Shown in pieces: positions 7,709 to 13,599 of a DNA stretch of 13,599 bases. The notes below the pieces were generated by a model. The model was not told the origin of the DNA and did not search any database. It saw only the letters and a list, made by a program, of their open reading frames with translations. Position 1 is the stretch's first letter. Each line of letters starts with the position of its first letter. Location: positions 1-13,599 of the forward strand of contig CABSZR010000016.1 in the NCBI GenBank assembly GCA_902482185.1, in the 5' to 3' direction. Origin of the DNA: an uncultured Collinsella sp. (GTDB lineage: Bacteria > Actinomycetota > Coriobacteriia > Coriobacteriales > Coriobacteriaceae). Both the position numbers and the translations under genes were made by a program.

Positions 7709-7927
7709 GTGAAGAAGGAAGACGCAATTGAGCTCGAGGGTACGGTAAAGGAACCGTTGCCCAACGCCATGTTTAAGGTCGAGCTCGAGAACGGTCATTC
7801 GGTTCTGTGCAACATTTCTGGCAAGATCCGAATGAATTACATCCGTATTCTCCCCGGTGACAGGGTTGTCGTGGAGCTTTCCCCGTACGACCTGACCCGC
7901 GGCCGCATCACCTATCGCTACAAATAG
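7709..7927 (+). CDS. infA: Translation initiation factor IF-1
   Basis: The 72-residue product is a single OB-fold protein that binds the 30S A site during initiation. The sequence [29 protein letters not shown] and the end [25 protein letters not shown] (shown in two family blocks) are near-invariant in IF-1. I choose the GTG at 7709, which gives the normal family length; a TTG at 7703 would add two residues and stands too near the purine-rich AGAGAAAGAT (7691-7700). It is separated from map by the large inverted repeat and followed by a 150-base structured gap. Confidence 0.95.
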   Translation: MKKEDAIELEGTVKEPLPNAMFKVELENGHSVLCNISGKIRMNYIRILPGDRVVVELSPYDLTRGRITYRYK

Positions 7928-7951
7928 CGGCACGCATACACGCACTCCATT

Positions 7952-8028
7952 TCCGACTGCAGGCTTAGCTCAACCTACGGTCGGATTGTGTGTGAAGACC
8001 AGCCATAGTTTTAAACGCCTGCGGCTGG
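7952..8028 (+). promoter_or_regulatory. Structured gap between infA and rpmJ, candidate alpha-operon leader
   Basis: Bases 7952-7963 pair with 7974-7985 (12-base stem, one G-U, one C/A mismatch, 10-base loop). A second stem CCAGCC/GGCTGG joins 7999-8004 to 8023-8028. No T-run follows either stem. The 150-base spacing is large for this tightly packed cluster. The alpha operon of Escherichia coli is controlled by S4 binding a pseudoknot just before rpsM; a comparable role here is only a guess. Confidence 0.35.
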
Positions 8029-8077
8029 GCGAGTAGATAGTAGGGAAGTAGTTTGAGCGCTACCGAAAGGAAGAACG

Positions 8078-8191
8078 ATGAAGGTACGTCCTTCGGTCAA
8101 GAAGATGTGCGATAAGTGCAAAATCATTAGGCGCCATGGCAAGGTCCTCGTCATTTGCGAGAACCCCCGTCATAAGCAGCGTCAGGGTTAA
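8078..8191 (+). CDS. rpmJ: Large-subunit ribosomal protein bL36, zinc-binding
   Basis: This is a short 37-residue gene: [20 protein letters not shown], then [17 protein letters not shown]. The zinc ligands of the C+ form are present: Cys11, Cys14, Cys27 and His32. L36 is the smallest protein of the 50S subunit and packs against 23S rRNA. A purine-rich GAAAGGAAGAA (8065-8075) provides the ribosome-binding site. It sits in its normal place between infA and rpsM. Confidence 0.97.
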   Translation: MKVRPSVKKMCDKCKIIRRHGKVLVICENPRHKQRQG

Positions 8192-8205
8192 GAGAGGAGA
8201 CTACG

Positions 8206-8580
8206 TTGGCCCGTATTAATGGTGTCGACCTCCCGCGTGAGAAGCGCGTTGAGATCGGTCTGACCTACATTTACGGCATCGGCCGCACCACTGCGACGAA
8301 GATTTGCGTCGAGTGCAACGTTAACGTGGATACGCGCGTTAAGGACCTCACCGAGGATGAGGTTAACGCCATCCGCGATTATATCGATAAGAATCAGATC
8401 ATGGTTGAGGGCGACCTCCGCCGTGAGCGCAACCAGAACGTCAAGCGCCTTATGGACATCGGCTGCAACCGCGGCCTTCGTCACCGCAAGGGCCTCCCGG
8501 TCCGCGGCCAGCGCACCCACACTAACGCTCGTACCCGCAAGGGCCCGAAGCGTCAGATCGGTGCTAAGAAGAAGAAATAA
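8206..8580 (+). CDS. rpsM: Small-subunit ribosomal protein uS13
   Basis: The 124-residue protein starts [21 protein letters not shown] and ends with the basic tail [20 protein letters not shown] plus lysines. S13 is in the 30S head, contacts P-site tRNA and bridges to the 50S subunit. The start codon is TTG, preceded by GAGGAG at 8194-8199 (6 bases spacing). Conserved family sequence begins right at the TTG and the first in-frame ATG is far downstream, so the TTG must be the start. This is unusual for a highly expressed gene. Confidence 0.97.
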   Translation: MARINGVDLPREKRVEIGLTYIYGIGRTTATKICVECNVNVDTRVKDLTEDEVNAIRDYIDKNQIMVEGDLRRERNQNVKRLMDIGCNRGLRHRKGLPVRGQRTHTNARTRKGPKRQIGAKKKK

Positions 8581-8594
8581 GGAGCGCTAGATAG

Positions 8595-8999
8595 ATGGCT
8601 ACTGCTAAGAAGAACGTTCGCGCTGCCCGTCTGAAGCGCGCGGACCGTAAGAACATTTCCGTGGGCCAGGCTCACATTCGTTCTACGTTCAACAACACGA
8701 TCGTTTCGATCACCGATCCCCAGGGCAACGTCATTTCCTGGAAGTCGGCTGGCCAGGTGGGCTTCAAGGGCTCCCGTAAGTCCACGCCGTTCGCTGCCCA
8801 GATGGCTGCCGAGGCTGCTGCCAAGCAGGCCATGGAGCACGGTATGAAGAAGGTTTCCGTCTTCGTCAAGGGCCCCGGCTCCGGTCGTGAGACCGCCATC
8901 CGCTCCCTCCAGGCTGCTGGCCTCGAGGTCTCGAGCATCCAGGACAAGACCCCCATTCCGCACAACGGCTGCCGCCCCAAGAAGCGTCGCCGCGTGTAA
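8595..8999 (+). CDS. rpsK: Small-subunit ribosomal protein uS11
   Basis: The 134-residue protein shows the S11 pattern: [27 protein letters not shown] (in part), [41 protein letters not shown] and the C-terminal [15 protein letters not shown]11 lines the platform of the 30S subunit near the Shine-Dalgarno helix. AAGGAG (8579-8584) overlaps the rpsM stop, 10 bases before the ATG. Confidence 0.98.
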   Translation: MATAKKNVRAARLKRADRKNISVGQAHIRSTFNNTIVSITDPQGNVISWKSAGQVGFKGSRKSTPFAAQMAAEAAAKQAMEHGMKKVSVFVKGPGSGRETAIRSLQAAGLEVSSIQDKTPIPHNGCRPKKRRRV

Positions 9000-9018
9000 C
9001 TGAAAGGATCGTATCAAT

Positions 9019-9615
9019 ATGGCAATCGACAGGACTCCTGTTCTTAAGCGCTGCCGTCAGCTCGGGATCGATCCCGCTGAGCTCGGTTACAGCAGCAAGA
9101 AGGAATCTATCCGTCAGCCCAAGCGCCGTCGCAAGGAATCTGAGTACGGCATGCAGCTGCGTGAGAAGCAGAAGGTCAAGTTTATCTATGGCGTTCTGGA
9201 GAAGCAGTTCCACGGCTACTTCAACAAGGCCCGTAAGATGAACGGCGTCACCGGTGAGAACCTCATGATCATTCTTGAGTCTCGCCTCGACAACGTCGTC
9301 TTCCGTCTTGGCTTCGCCCGCACCCGCAAAGAGGCTCGTCAGTCCGTCCGTCACGGTCACTTCACCGTGAACGGCAAGCGCGTGGACATCCCGTCCTACC
9401 GCGTCAAGGCCGGCGACGTCGTCGCTGTCGGCGAGAAGTTCCGTGACCTCCTCCCCATCAAGGAGGCCCTGATTTCCTCCGAGCGCTTTGAGGTTCCTGG
9501 CTGGCTCGAGGTCGATATCGAGAAGCTGTCTGGTAACGTGCTCGCTCTGCCGACGCGTGAGCAGATCAGCGGTGATATCAACGAGCAGCTCATCGTCGAG
9601 CTCTACTCTAAGTAG
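9019..9615 (+). CDS. rpsD: Small-subunit ribosomal protein uS4, zinc-free form
   Basis: The 198-residue product carries the N-terminal S4 domain and then the S4 RNA-binding domain (SRLDNVVFRLGFARTRKEAR, VRHGHFTVNGKRVDIPSYRVKAGD). Only one cysteine (residue 12) is in the N-terminal part, so it is the zinc-less C- type. S4 nucleates assembly of the 30S body and is a translational regulator of the alpha operon in some bacteria. AAAGGA (9003-9008) precedes the ATG by 10 bases. Its position between rpsK and rpoA is the usual arrangement in actinobacteria. Confidence 0.97.
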   Translation: MAIDRTPVLKRCRQLGIDPAELGYSSKKESIRQPKRRRKESEYGMQLREKQKVKFIYGVLEKQFHGYFNKARKMNGVTGENLMIILESRLDNVVFRLGFARTRKEARQSVRHGHFTVNGKRVDIPSYRVKAGDVVAVGEKFRDLLPIKEALISSERFEVPGWLEVDIEKLSGNVLALPTREQISGDINEQLIVELYSK

Positions 9616-9647
9616 TCCATCCGGGCTGCTGAGGCTGGAGGTAATAC

Positions 9648-10589
9648 ATGTCAGAATTCATTAGGCCTCAGGTTCAGGTCGAAGAGATCAACGAGACGTC
9701 TGCTCGTGTCTCCGTCGAGCCGCTCGAGCGTGGTTACGGCGATACGCTGGGTAACTCCCTTCGTCGCGTTCTTCTGTCCTCGCTCGAGGGTGCCGCTGTC
9801 GAGGCTATTCAGATCGATGGTGCGCAGCACGAGTTCATGACCATCCCTAACATGGTCGAGGATGTCACCGACATCGTCCTGAATGTCAAGGGTCTTGTCT
9901 TCAGGGCTCTCGGCACGACCGACGAGGCGACCGCCACCATCTCGGTTGACGGCCCCTGCGAGGTCACCGGTGCGGACTTCTTTATTCCGTCCGAGTTTGA
10001 GCTGGTCAACCCCGAGCAGCACATTGCTACGCTCACCGAGGGTGGCCATCTCACCATGAGCATGCGCATCGGCTATGGCCGCGGCTATGTTTCTGGCGAG
10101 GCCAACAAGCGCGATAACGATCCCATCGGTGTGATCCATGTCGACTCGCTGTACTCGCCGGTTTCCCGTTGCGCCAAGCTCGTTGAGGCTTGTCGTGTCG
10201 GTCAGCACACCGACTACGACCGCCTTGTCCTCGAGATCGAGACCAACGGCTCCATCGCCCCGCGCGACGCCGTGGTCCAGGCTGCCAATATCATCAACCA
10301 GCATATGGCCGCCTTTATGAACCTTGCCGAGACCCCCGAGGTCGAGGAGGAGGCTTCGATCTTCGCTCCCGAGGTCACCAACGACAACGCCGAGCTGGAC
10401 AAGCAGATCGAGGATCTGGACCTTTCCGTCCGTTCCTACAACTGCCTTAAGCGCGCCAGCATTCACTCGGTCCGTCAGCTCGTTGAGTTCTCGGAGAACG
10501 ATCTGCTCAACATCCGTAACTTCGGTGTTAAGTCGATCGAGGAAGTGAAGGACAAGCTTGAGTCCATGGGCCTGAGCCTGAAGGCTTAA
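9648..10589 (+). CDS. rpoA: DNA-directed RNA polymerase alpha subunit
   Basis: The 313-residue subunit has the N-terminal dimerisation and assembly domain (LERGYGDTLGNSLRRVLLSSLEGAA at about 26-50; the block near 160-225 ends IINQHMAAF). An acidic linker (about 228-250) leads to the C-terminal domain (250-313). Arg262 and Asn265 in SVRSYNCLKRA correspond to the UP-element contacts Arg265 and Asn268 of Escherichia coli. GGAGG (9637-9641) lies 6 bases before the ATG. Placement between rpsD and rplQ is standard. Confidence 0.98.
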   Translation: MSEFIRPQVQVEEINETSARVSVEPLERGYGDTLGNSLRRVLLSSLEGAAVEAIQIDGAQHEFMTIPNMVEDVTDIVLNVKGLVFRALGTTDEATATISVDGPCEVTGADFFIPSEFELVNPEQHIATLTEGGHLTMSMRIGYGRGYVSGEANKRDNDPIGVIHVDSLYSPVSRCAKLVEACRVGQHTDYDRLVLEIETNGSIAPRDAVVQAANIINQHMAAFMNLAETPEVEEEASIFAPEVTNDNAELDKQIEDLDLSVRSYNCLKRASIHSVRQLVEFSENDLLNIRNFGVKSIEEVKDKLESMGLSLKA

Positions 10590-10619
10590 TGCTTCGCATA
10601 TTTGAGGAGAAACTAGACC

Positions 10620-11087
10620 ATGCGTCACAACGTTAAGAAGGGCCTGAAGCTCGGCACCGATGCGAGCCACACCAAGGCCATGAAGAAGAGCCTGGCCAAG
10701 GCCCTCTTCGAGAACGACCGCATCAAGACCACCGAGACCCGCGCTAAGGCGCTGCGTTCGGTCGTCGACCCGATCATCACTTGGGCCAAGAAGGGCGACC
10801 TGCACTCTCGCCGTCTGGCTATCGCCAAGCTCGGTGATAAGCAGCTCGTTGCCGAGATTTTCGACAAGGCTGCTCAGGGCATGTGGCAGGACCGCAACGG
10901 CGGTTACACCCGCATCATGAAGCTCGGTAACCGTAAGGGCGACAACGCTCCCATCGTTATCATGGAGCTCGTCACCGAGCCTTGCACGCCTAAGGCCAAG
11001 AAGGCTGCTCCGGCCCCTAAGAAGGCCGCTGCTCCCAAGAAGGTCGAGGCTGTCGAGGAGGCTCCTGCTGAGGAGACCGCTGAGTAG
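10620..11087 (+). CDS. rplQ: Large-subunit ribosomal protein bL17 with Ala/Lys/Pro tail
   Basis: Residues 1 to about 118 form the normal L17: MRHNVKKGLKLGTDASHTKAM, LFENDRIKTTETRAKALR, then GGYTRIMKLGNRKGDNAPIVIMELV. L17 lies near the peptide exit on the 50S surface. About 35 extra residues follow as a low-complexity tail, first Lys/Ala/Pro-rich and then acidic (VEAVEEAPAEETAE). Long L17 tails are familiar in actinobacteria. GAGGAG (10604-10609) stands 10 bases before the ATG. It is the last gene of the ribosomal block; a terminator follows 26 bases later. Confidence 0.97.
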   Translation: MRHNVKKGLKLGTDASHTKAMKKSLAKALFENDRIKTTETRAKALRSVVDPIITWAKKGDLHSRRLAIAKLGDKQLVAEIFDKAAQGMWQDRNGGYTRIMKLGNRKGDNAPIVIMELVTEPCTPKAKKAAPAPKKAAAPKKVEAVEEAPAEETAE

Positions 11088-11113
11088 ACATTCCGTCTGC
11101 ATAGGCTATATTC

Positions 11114-11144
11114 GAGGGGTACGTTCGCGTACCCCTCTTTTTTT
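11114..11144 (+). terminator. Intrinsic terminator of the alpha operon
   Basis: GAGGGGTACG (11114-11123) pairs perfectly with CGTACCCCTC (11128-11137) around a TTCG tetraloop, followed by seven T residues (11138-11144). The C(UUCG)G-like loop, 10-base-pair GC-rich stem and T-run are a textbook terminator. It separates rplQ from truA. Confidence 0.96.
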
Positions 11145-11179
11145 GTCGCAATACCGTTGCTAGTTTGTTGGGAGCGCCC

Positions 11180-12004
11180 ATGACTGCGCCGTCTGATTTC
11201 AATTCGACCTCCGAGCTCGACGCCACCCTTGTATTTCGCGTGGCCTACGATGGCTCCTCCTATAGCGGATTTGCCGAGCAGCCGGGACAGACGACGGTTG
11301 CGGGTGAGCTGCGTCGAGCCATCGAGACGCTGCTTCGCCGTCCGATCGATCTGACGTGCGCAGGTCGTACCGATGCCGGCGTGCATGCCGTGGCACAGTA
11401 TATCAGCGTGCCCGTAACGGACGCTGAGCTCGCCCTTACGCGCCGTAGGTGGCTGCGGGCTATGGATGCCCTGCTGCCTAAAGATATCGCCATAAACGAG
11501 GTCTACAGGGCCCGTAAGGGCTTTTCTGCACGCTTTGACGCGCGTTCCCGTACGTATACGTACCGTATTGCCGATCGCGATGCGCGCCCCGTGCTGTCCC
11601 GTGGTGCCGTGTGGTGGCATCGCTATCCCTTGGACGTCGAGGCCATGTCTGCGGCCTGTCCCGCGCTTTTGGGTGAGCAGGACTTTAAGAGCTTTTGCAA
11701 GGTCGCCTCTGCCGTGGGCAAACCTACGCATCGCTGCGTGATGCGTGCCGAGTTTGGCCATGAGGTTGCGTTTGGCGAGGACATCCTGACGTTTACCATC
11801 GAGGGCAATGCGTTTCTGCATTCGATGGTCCGCACGATCGTGGGCACGCTTGTCGAGATTGGCATGCATCGCCGTAAACCCGAGTGGATGCGCGAGGTCA
11901 TCGATGCTTGCGACCGTACCGCTGCGGGCCCCACGGCTCCTGCCTGCGGCCTTACGTTTATGGGCGTGGATTACGATCCCGTCGAGCTTGTCGTGCTCGA
12001 CTAG
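11180..12004 (+). CDS. truA: tRNA pseudouridine(38-40) synthase TruA
   Basis: TruA isomerises uridines 38-40 in the tRNA anticodon stem-loop. With the ATG at 11180 it has 274 residues. The catalytic aspartate is Asp65 in CAGRTDAGVHA; the RTYTYRI tyrosine (about 128) and the FLHSMVRTIVGTLVEIG block are also family features. The early motif reads YDGSSYSGFAEQPGQ where YxGWQ-like sequence is common. GGGAG (11170-11174) precedes the ATG by 5 bases; a TTG at 11165 would start within the region upstream of this site and is less likely. truA commonly follows rplQ, but here the terminator lies between them, so it needs read-through or a promoter I could not identify. Confidence 0.95.
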   Translation: MTAPSDFNSTSELDATLVFRVAYDGSSYSGFAEQPGQTTVAGELRRAIETLLRRPIDLTCAGRTDAGVHAVAQYISVPVTDAELALTRRRWLRAMDALLPKDIAINEVYRARKGFSARFDARSRTYTYRIADRDARPVLSRGAVWWHRYPLDVEAMSAACPALLGEQDFKSFCKVASAVGKPTHRCVMRAEFGHEVAFGEDILTFTIEGNAFLHSMVRTIVGTLVEIGMHRRKPEWMREVIDACDRTAAGPTAPACGLTFMGVDYDPVELVVLD

Positions 12005-12010
12005 GGGGGC

Positions 12011-12029
12011 TCGACGCGTCGTGCGTCGA
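12011..12029 (+). promoter_or_regulatory. Small hairpin after truA
   Basis: TCGACGC (12011-12017) pairs with GCGTCGA (12023-12029) around a 5-base loop, 7 bases after the truA stop. No T-run follows, so a terminator role is doubtful. Nothing further is recognised in the remaining gap to 12163 except the ribosome-binding site of the next gene. Confidence 0.3.
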
Positions 12030-12163
12030 CACCCGTCATCTGTGGGCTGCGCGTGTGCAACATCTGTTCTTGGCGTGCAATACAACCGGTGTCTCATTGC
12101 TTTTATTGCCGGGGTGTACCATGAACCACGATTTGATTCATTGCTGTCGAGAGGACGGATAAC

Positions 12164-13204
12164 TTGGTTCGACGTGGCTCGCATCCGCGACTTTCGGTGA
12201 TCCTTGTGGTAGAAGGTTCGCCCAGCTATGCGATGCGTGCGCTCGAGAGTATCCAGAACCAAGACCTCTACGAATTGCAGATTGTCGTTGTCTGCCGCGA
12301 TGCTGCGCCCGGTGTGCGCCATTCGCTTCAGGTTGCTGCCGACAGGGACATCCATATTGATTTGATTGACGTCGAGGACGCGAAGCGCGGCGCTTGTCTT
12401 CGTGCCGGTTTTGATGCCTCGCGCGGCTCTCAAATCATCGCCATGAACGCCGATGAGTGGTTTGCTCCGCAGGCCCTTTCCAAGATGGTCGATATCGCGT
12501 GCGATACTACGGCAGACATAGTGCTCCCCACGGTGTCGCTCGACCGCTATGATGCACATCGAGAGCGCCATTCGCGCGTCTTGGATGCTGCTCATATTTC
12601 CATCGATAGCAAATCCTCGATGGTGACCGGGCTGCCCCAGTTGATTTTAGGCGGCCTTGTCGTTCAGACCTCTGGCGTGATGTACAGCCGCTCGCTGTTT
12701 GAGGCATGCCTTTTGTGCGACAAGGTGTTTCGCACAGTTGGGTTTATGGCATGCGCGCTTTCGCAGGCACGATGCGTGTCCGGCTGCGGCGATGCTTGTT
12801 TCCACGCGGCGGCACCTAAGCTTACAGATGCCTTTGATCCCACCATGTATGCCAAGGTGTCCGATGACACCCGAGCGCTCGACGAGCTTGCGGACTCACT
12901 CTCGGAAGCAGATAGCGGTGGTCGGCTCAAGCTGGCAAGCCAAAAGTTCTACTTTGTCGGACTGGTCGCCTGCATCGAGAATTTGTGTCTGAGCCCGCAT
13001 GGGGTGTCGTCAATCGAGCGTTCCGCCCGCATGCGTGATATGCTCGAGGCGCCTCGAACCCGTCAGATGGTCGCCGCGCTCAAGGACAACCATCGGGGAC
13101 TGGGTCTGTTGTTTGGGCCGATCGCCAGCGCTAAGCCCGCGCGCTGCGTGATGTGTACGCATCTGGCAGCTTTTCTTAACCGGACGGGCGCAAAAACCGC
13201 CTAA
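12164..13204 (+). CDS. Divergent glycosyltransferase family 2-like protein
   Basis: The 346-residue product opens with a GT-A-type beta strand and helix (RLSVILVVEGSPSYAMRALESIQNQDLYELQIVVV), which resembles family 2 glycosyltransferases. RGACLRAGFDASRGSQIIAMNADEWF (residues 76-100, two blocks) corresponds to the segment ending in the DXD-type motif, here Asn-Ala-Asp-Glu (95-98). The usual DDGS after the second strand is replaced by CRDA. No membrane segment or signal peptide is obvious. Thirteen cysteines, several in CxxC or clustered positions, are unusual. The start is TTG, with AGAGGA (12150-12155) at 8 bases spacing; the next in-frame Met (residue 23) would cut the first strand. Acceptor and sugar are unknown, and catalytic activity is not certain. 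Confidence 0.75.
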   Translation: MVRRGSHPRLSVILVVEGSPSYAMRALESIQNQDLYELQIVVVCRDAAPGVRHSLQVAADRDIHIDLIDVEDAKRGACLRAGFDASRGSQIIAMNADEWFAPQALSKMVDIACDTTADIVLPTVSLDRYDAHRERHSRVLDAAHISIDSKSSMVTGLPQLILGGLVVQTSGVMYSRSLFEACLLCDKVFRTVGFMACALSQARCVSGCGDACFHAAAPKLTDAFDPTMYAKVSDDTRALDELADSLSEADSGGRLKLASQKFYFVGLVACIENLCLSPHGVSSIERSARMRDMLEAPRTRQMVAALKDNHRGLGLLFGPIASAKPARCVMCTHLAAFLNRTGAKTA

Positions 13205-13215
13205 ACGGCTCATTA

Positions 13216-13243
13216 CGAAACAAACTTGCATAGAATTGTTTCG
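13216..13243. promoter_or_regulatory. Inverted repeat upstream of argR
   Basis: CGAAACAA (13216-13223) and TTGTTTCG (13236-13243) are perfect 8-base inverted arms 12 bases apart, just after the stop of the glycosyltransferase-like gene, in AT-rich sequence. No T-run follows, so an operator is more likely than a terminator. The factor is unknown. Confidence 0.35.
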
Positions 13244-13280
13244 AAATGCGTTCTTATACACAAAAGCCTTCAAATAGCGT

Positions 13281-13303
13281 TAAACTATTCAATCACTGAT
13301 TGA
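13281..13303 (+). promoter_or_regulatory. Possible argR promoter -10 with overlapping palindrome
   Basis: TCAATCACTGATTGA (13289-13303) is a perfect 7-base inverted repeat about one central C, 33 bases before the argR start. It lies directly downstream of TAAACT (13281-13286), a possible -10 element, although no good -35 is seen. The TTCA/TGA-type half sites loosely resemble ARG boxes (TGAAT...ATTCA), so ArgR autoregulation is conceivable. Confidence 0.35.
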
Positions 13304-13336
13304 TTGTCTCCGCCATCTTTTGGAGAGAGGGTTTGT

Positions 13337-13599
13337 ATGGCTAAAAAACGCAATGGGCGCCAGGATGCCATTAGAGATATTGTGCGCAATAAGGATGTCC
13401 GCACGCAGCGCGTGCTGGTTGATGAGCTCCGTGCTATGGGCTTTGATTGCACGCAGGCGACTGTCTCTCGCGATATTGCCGACATGGGGCTGCGTAAGCT
13501 CCCTGAGGGCATCTATGTTCTGGCAGAGGACTTGCACCTGCAGCGTATGGTTTCCGAGCTCGTAACGGGCGTTCTGCGTACTGATAATCTGGTTATGAT
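13337..13599 (+). CDS. argR: Arginine repressor ArgR, 3' end outside the window
   Basis: Eighty-seven codons are visible before the window ends. The N-terminal winged-helix domain is recognisable: [29 protein letters not shown], then the recognition-helix signature [18 protein letters not shown]. In known ArgR this domain binds ARG boxes when arginine fills the C-terminal hexamerisation domain, repressing biosynthesis genes. The C-terminal domain is not in the window. GAGAGAGG (13323-13330) precedes the ATG by 6 bases. Confidence 0.92.
   Translation, partial: MAKKRNGRQDAIRDIVRNKDVRTQRVLVDELRAMGFDCTQATVSRDIADMGLRKLPEGIYVLAEDLHLQRMVSELVTGVLRTDNLVM

Noticed and set aside
7986..8014. A promoter (TTGTGT with a downstream T/A-rich hexamer) before rpmJ
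   Set aside because: At the correct spacing the -10 reads TTTTAA, and the better-looking TAGTTT is only 14 bases away; not good enough to annotate.
9651..11102. A 483-codon open frame on the reverse strand opposite rpoA and rplQ
   Set aside because: It is the antisense shadow of strongly codon-biased genes, with low-complexity Leu/Asp/Gly-rich translation and no recognisable domain. The same applies to the long reverse frames at 1853-3166, 4763-6148 and 10904-12595.
12121..12162. A 13-codon ATG frame (MNHDLIHCCREDG) ending two bases before the TTG start of the glycosyltransferase-like gene
   Set aside because: It could be a coupling leader, but there is only a poor GGGG upstream and no run of regulatory codons; too little to support a gene.
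11884..12162. Frames overlapping the truA 3' end (also 11808-12200)
   Set aside because: They overlap the conserved C-terminal truA sequence in other frames and their translations look like arginine/cysteine-rich noise.
1..13599. CRISPR arrays, tRNA or rRNA genes, transposases, phage or defence genes
   Set aside because: I looked for spaced direct repeats, tRNA-like cloverleaf ends and characteristic protein motifs and saw none; nearly all sequence is taken up by recognised housekeeping genes.

Overview
The window is a high-GC bacterial chromosome segment with all genes on the + strand. It carries most of the spc and alpha ribosomal-protein operons: rplE, rpsZ (S14 type Z), rpsH, rplF, rplR, rpsE, rpmD, rplO, secY, adk, map, infA, rpmJ, rpsM, rpsK, rpsD, rpoA, rplQ. 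These are followed by truA, a divergent glycosyltransferase-like gene and the start of argR. The zinc-type S14, rpsD lying between rpsK and rpoA, an L17 with a Lys/Ala/Pro-rich tail, and the general protein character point to an actinobacterium. Class Coriobacteriia (Collinsella-like) is my best guess, from recognition and not from a search.

Layout: (1) 1-923, the 3' part of an XdhC/CoxI-family molybdenum-hydroxylase maturation gene. (2) 924-1234, a 311-base gap with a long near-perfect hairpin (941-1007) that may end xdhC transcription, a plausible promoter (1069-1097) and a foldable leader before rplE. (3) 1235-7476, rplE through map, tightly packed, with small intergenic hairpins after rplE, rpsZ and rplF. 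(4) 7468-7708, a long imperfect inverted repeat that begins inside the last codons of map, then a possible promoter for infA. (5) 7709-11087, infA through rplQ, with a structured gap between infA and rpmJ. (6) 11114-11144, a strong UUCG-loop intrinsic terminator. (7) 11180-13599, truA, the glycosyltransferase-like gene and argR (cut by the window end), each preceded by a short gap.

The genes of 1235-11087 supply ribosomal proteins of both subunits, the SecY translocon pore, adenylate kinase, N-terminal methionine removal, initiation factor 1 and the RNA polymerase alpha subunit. This is the classic growth-rate-linked translation, transcription and export block. TruA modifies tRNA. ArgR probably opens a separate arginine-regulation unit.

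I see no new defence, mobile or biosynthetic system here. The points that deserve a second look are the break in the normally continuous S10-spc order (rplX and rplN are missing immediately upstream of rplE, replaced by an XdhC gene), the two long inverted repeats at 941-1007 and 7468-7596, the structured leaders, and the cysteine-rich, motif-poor glycosyltransferase-like protein. All calls were made by eye; no database or folding program was used.
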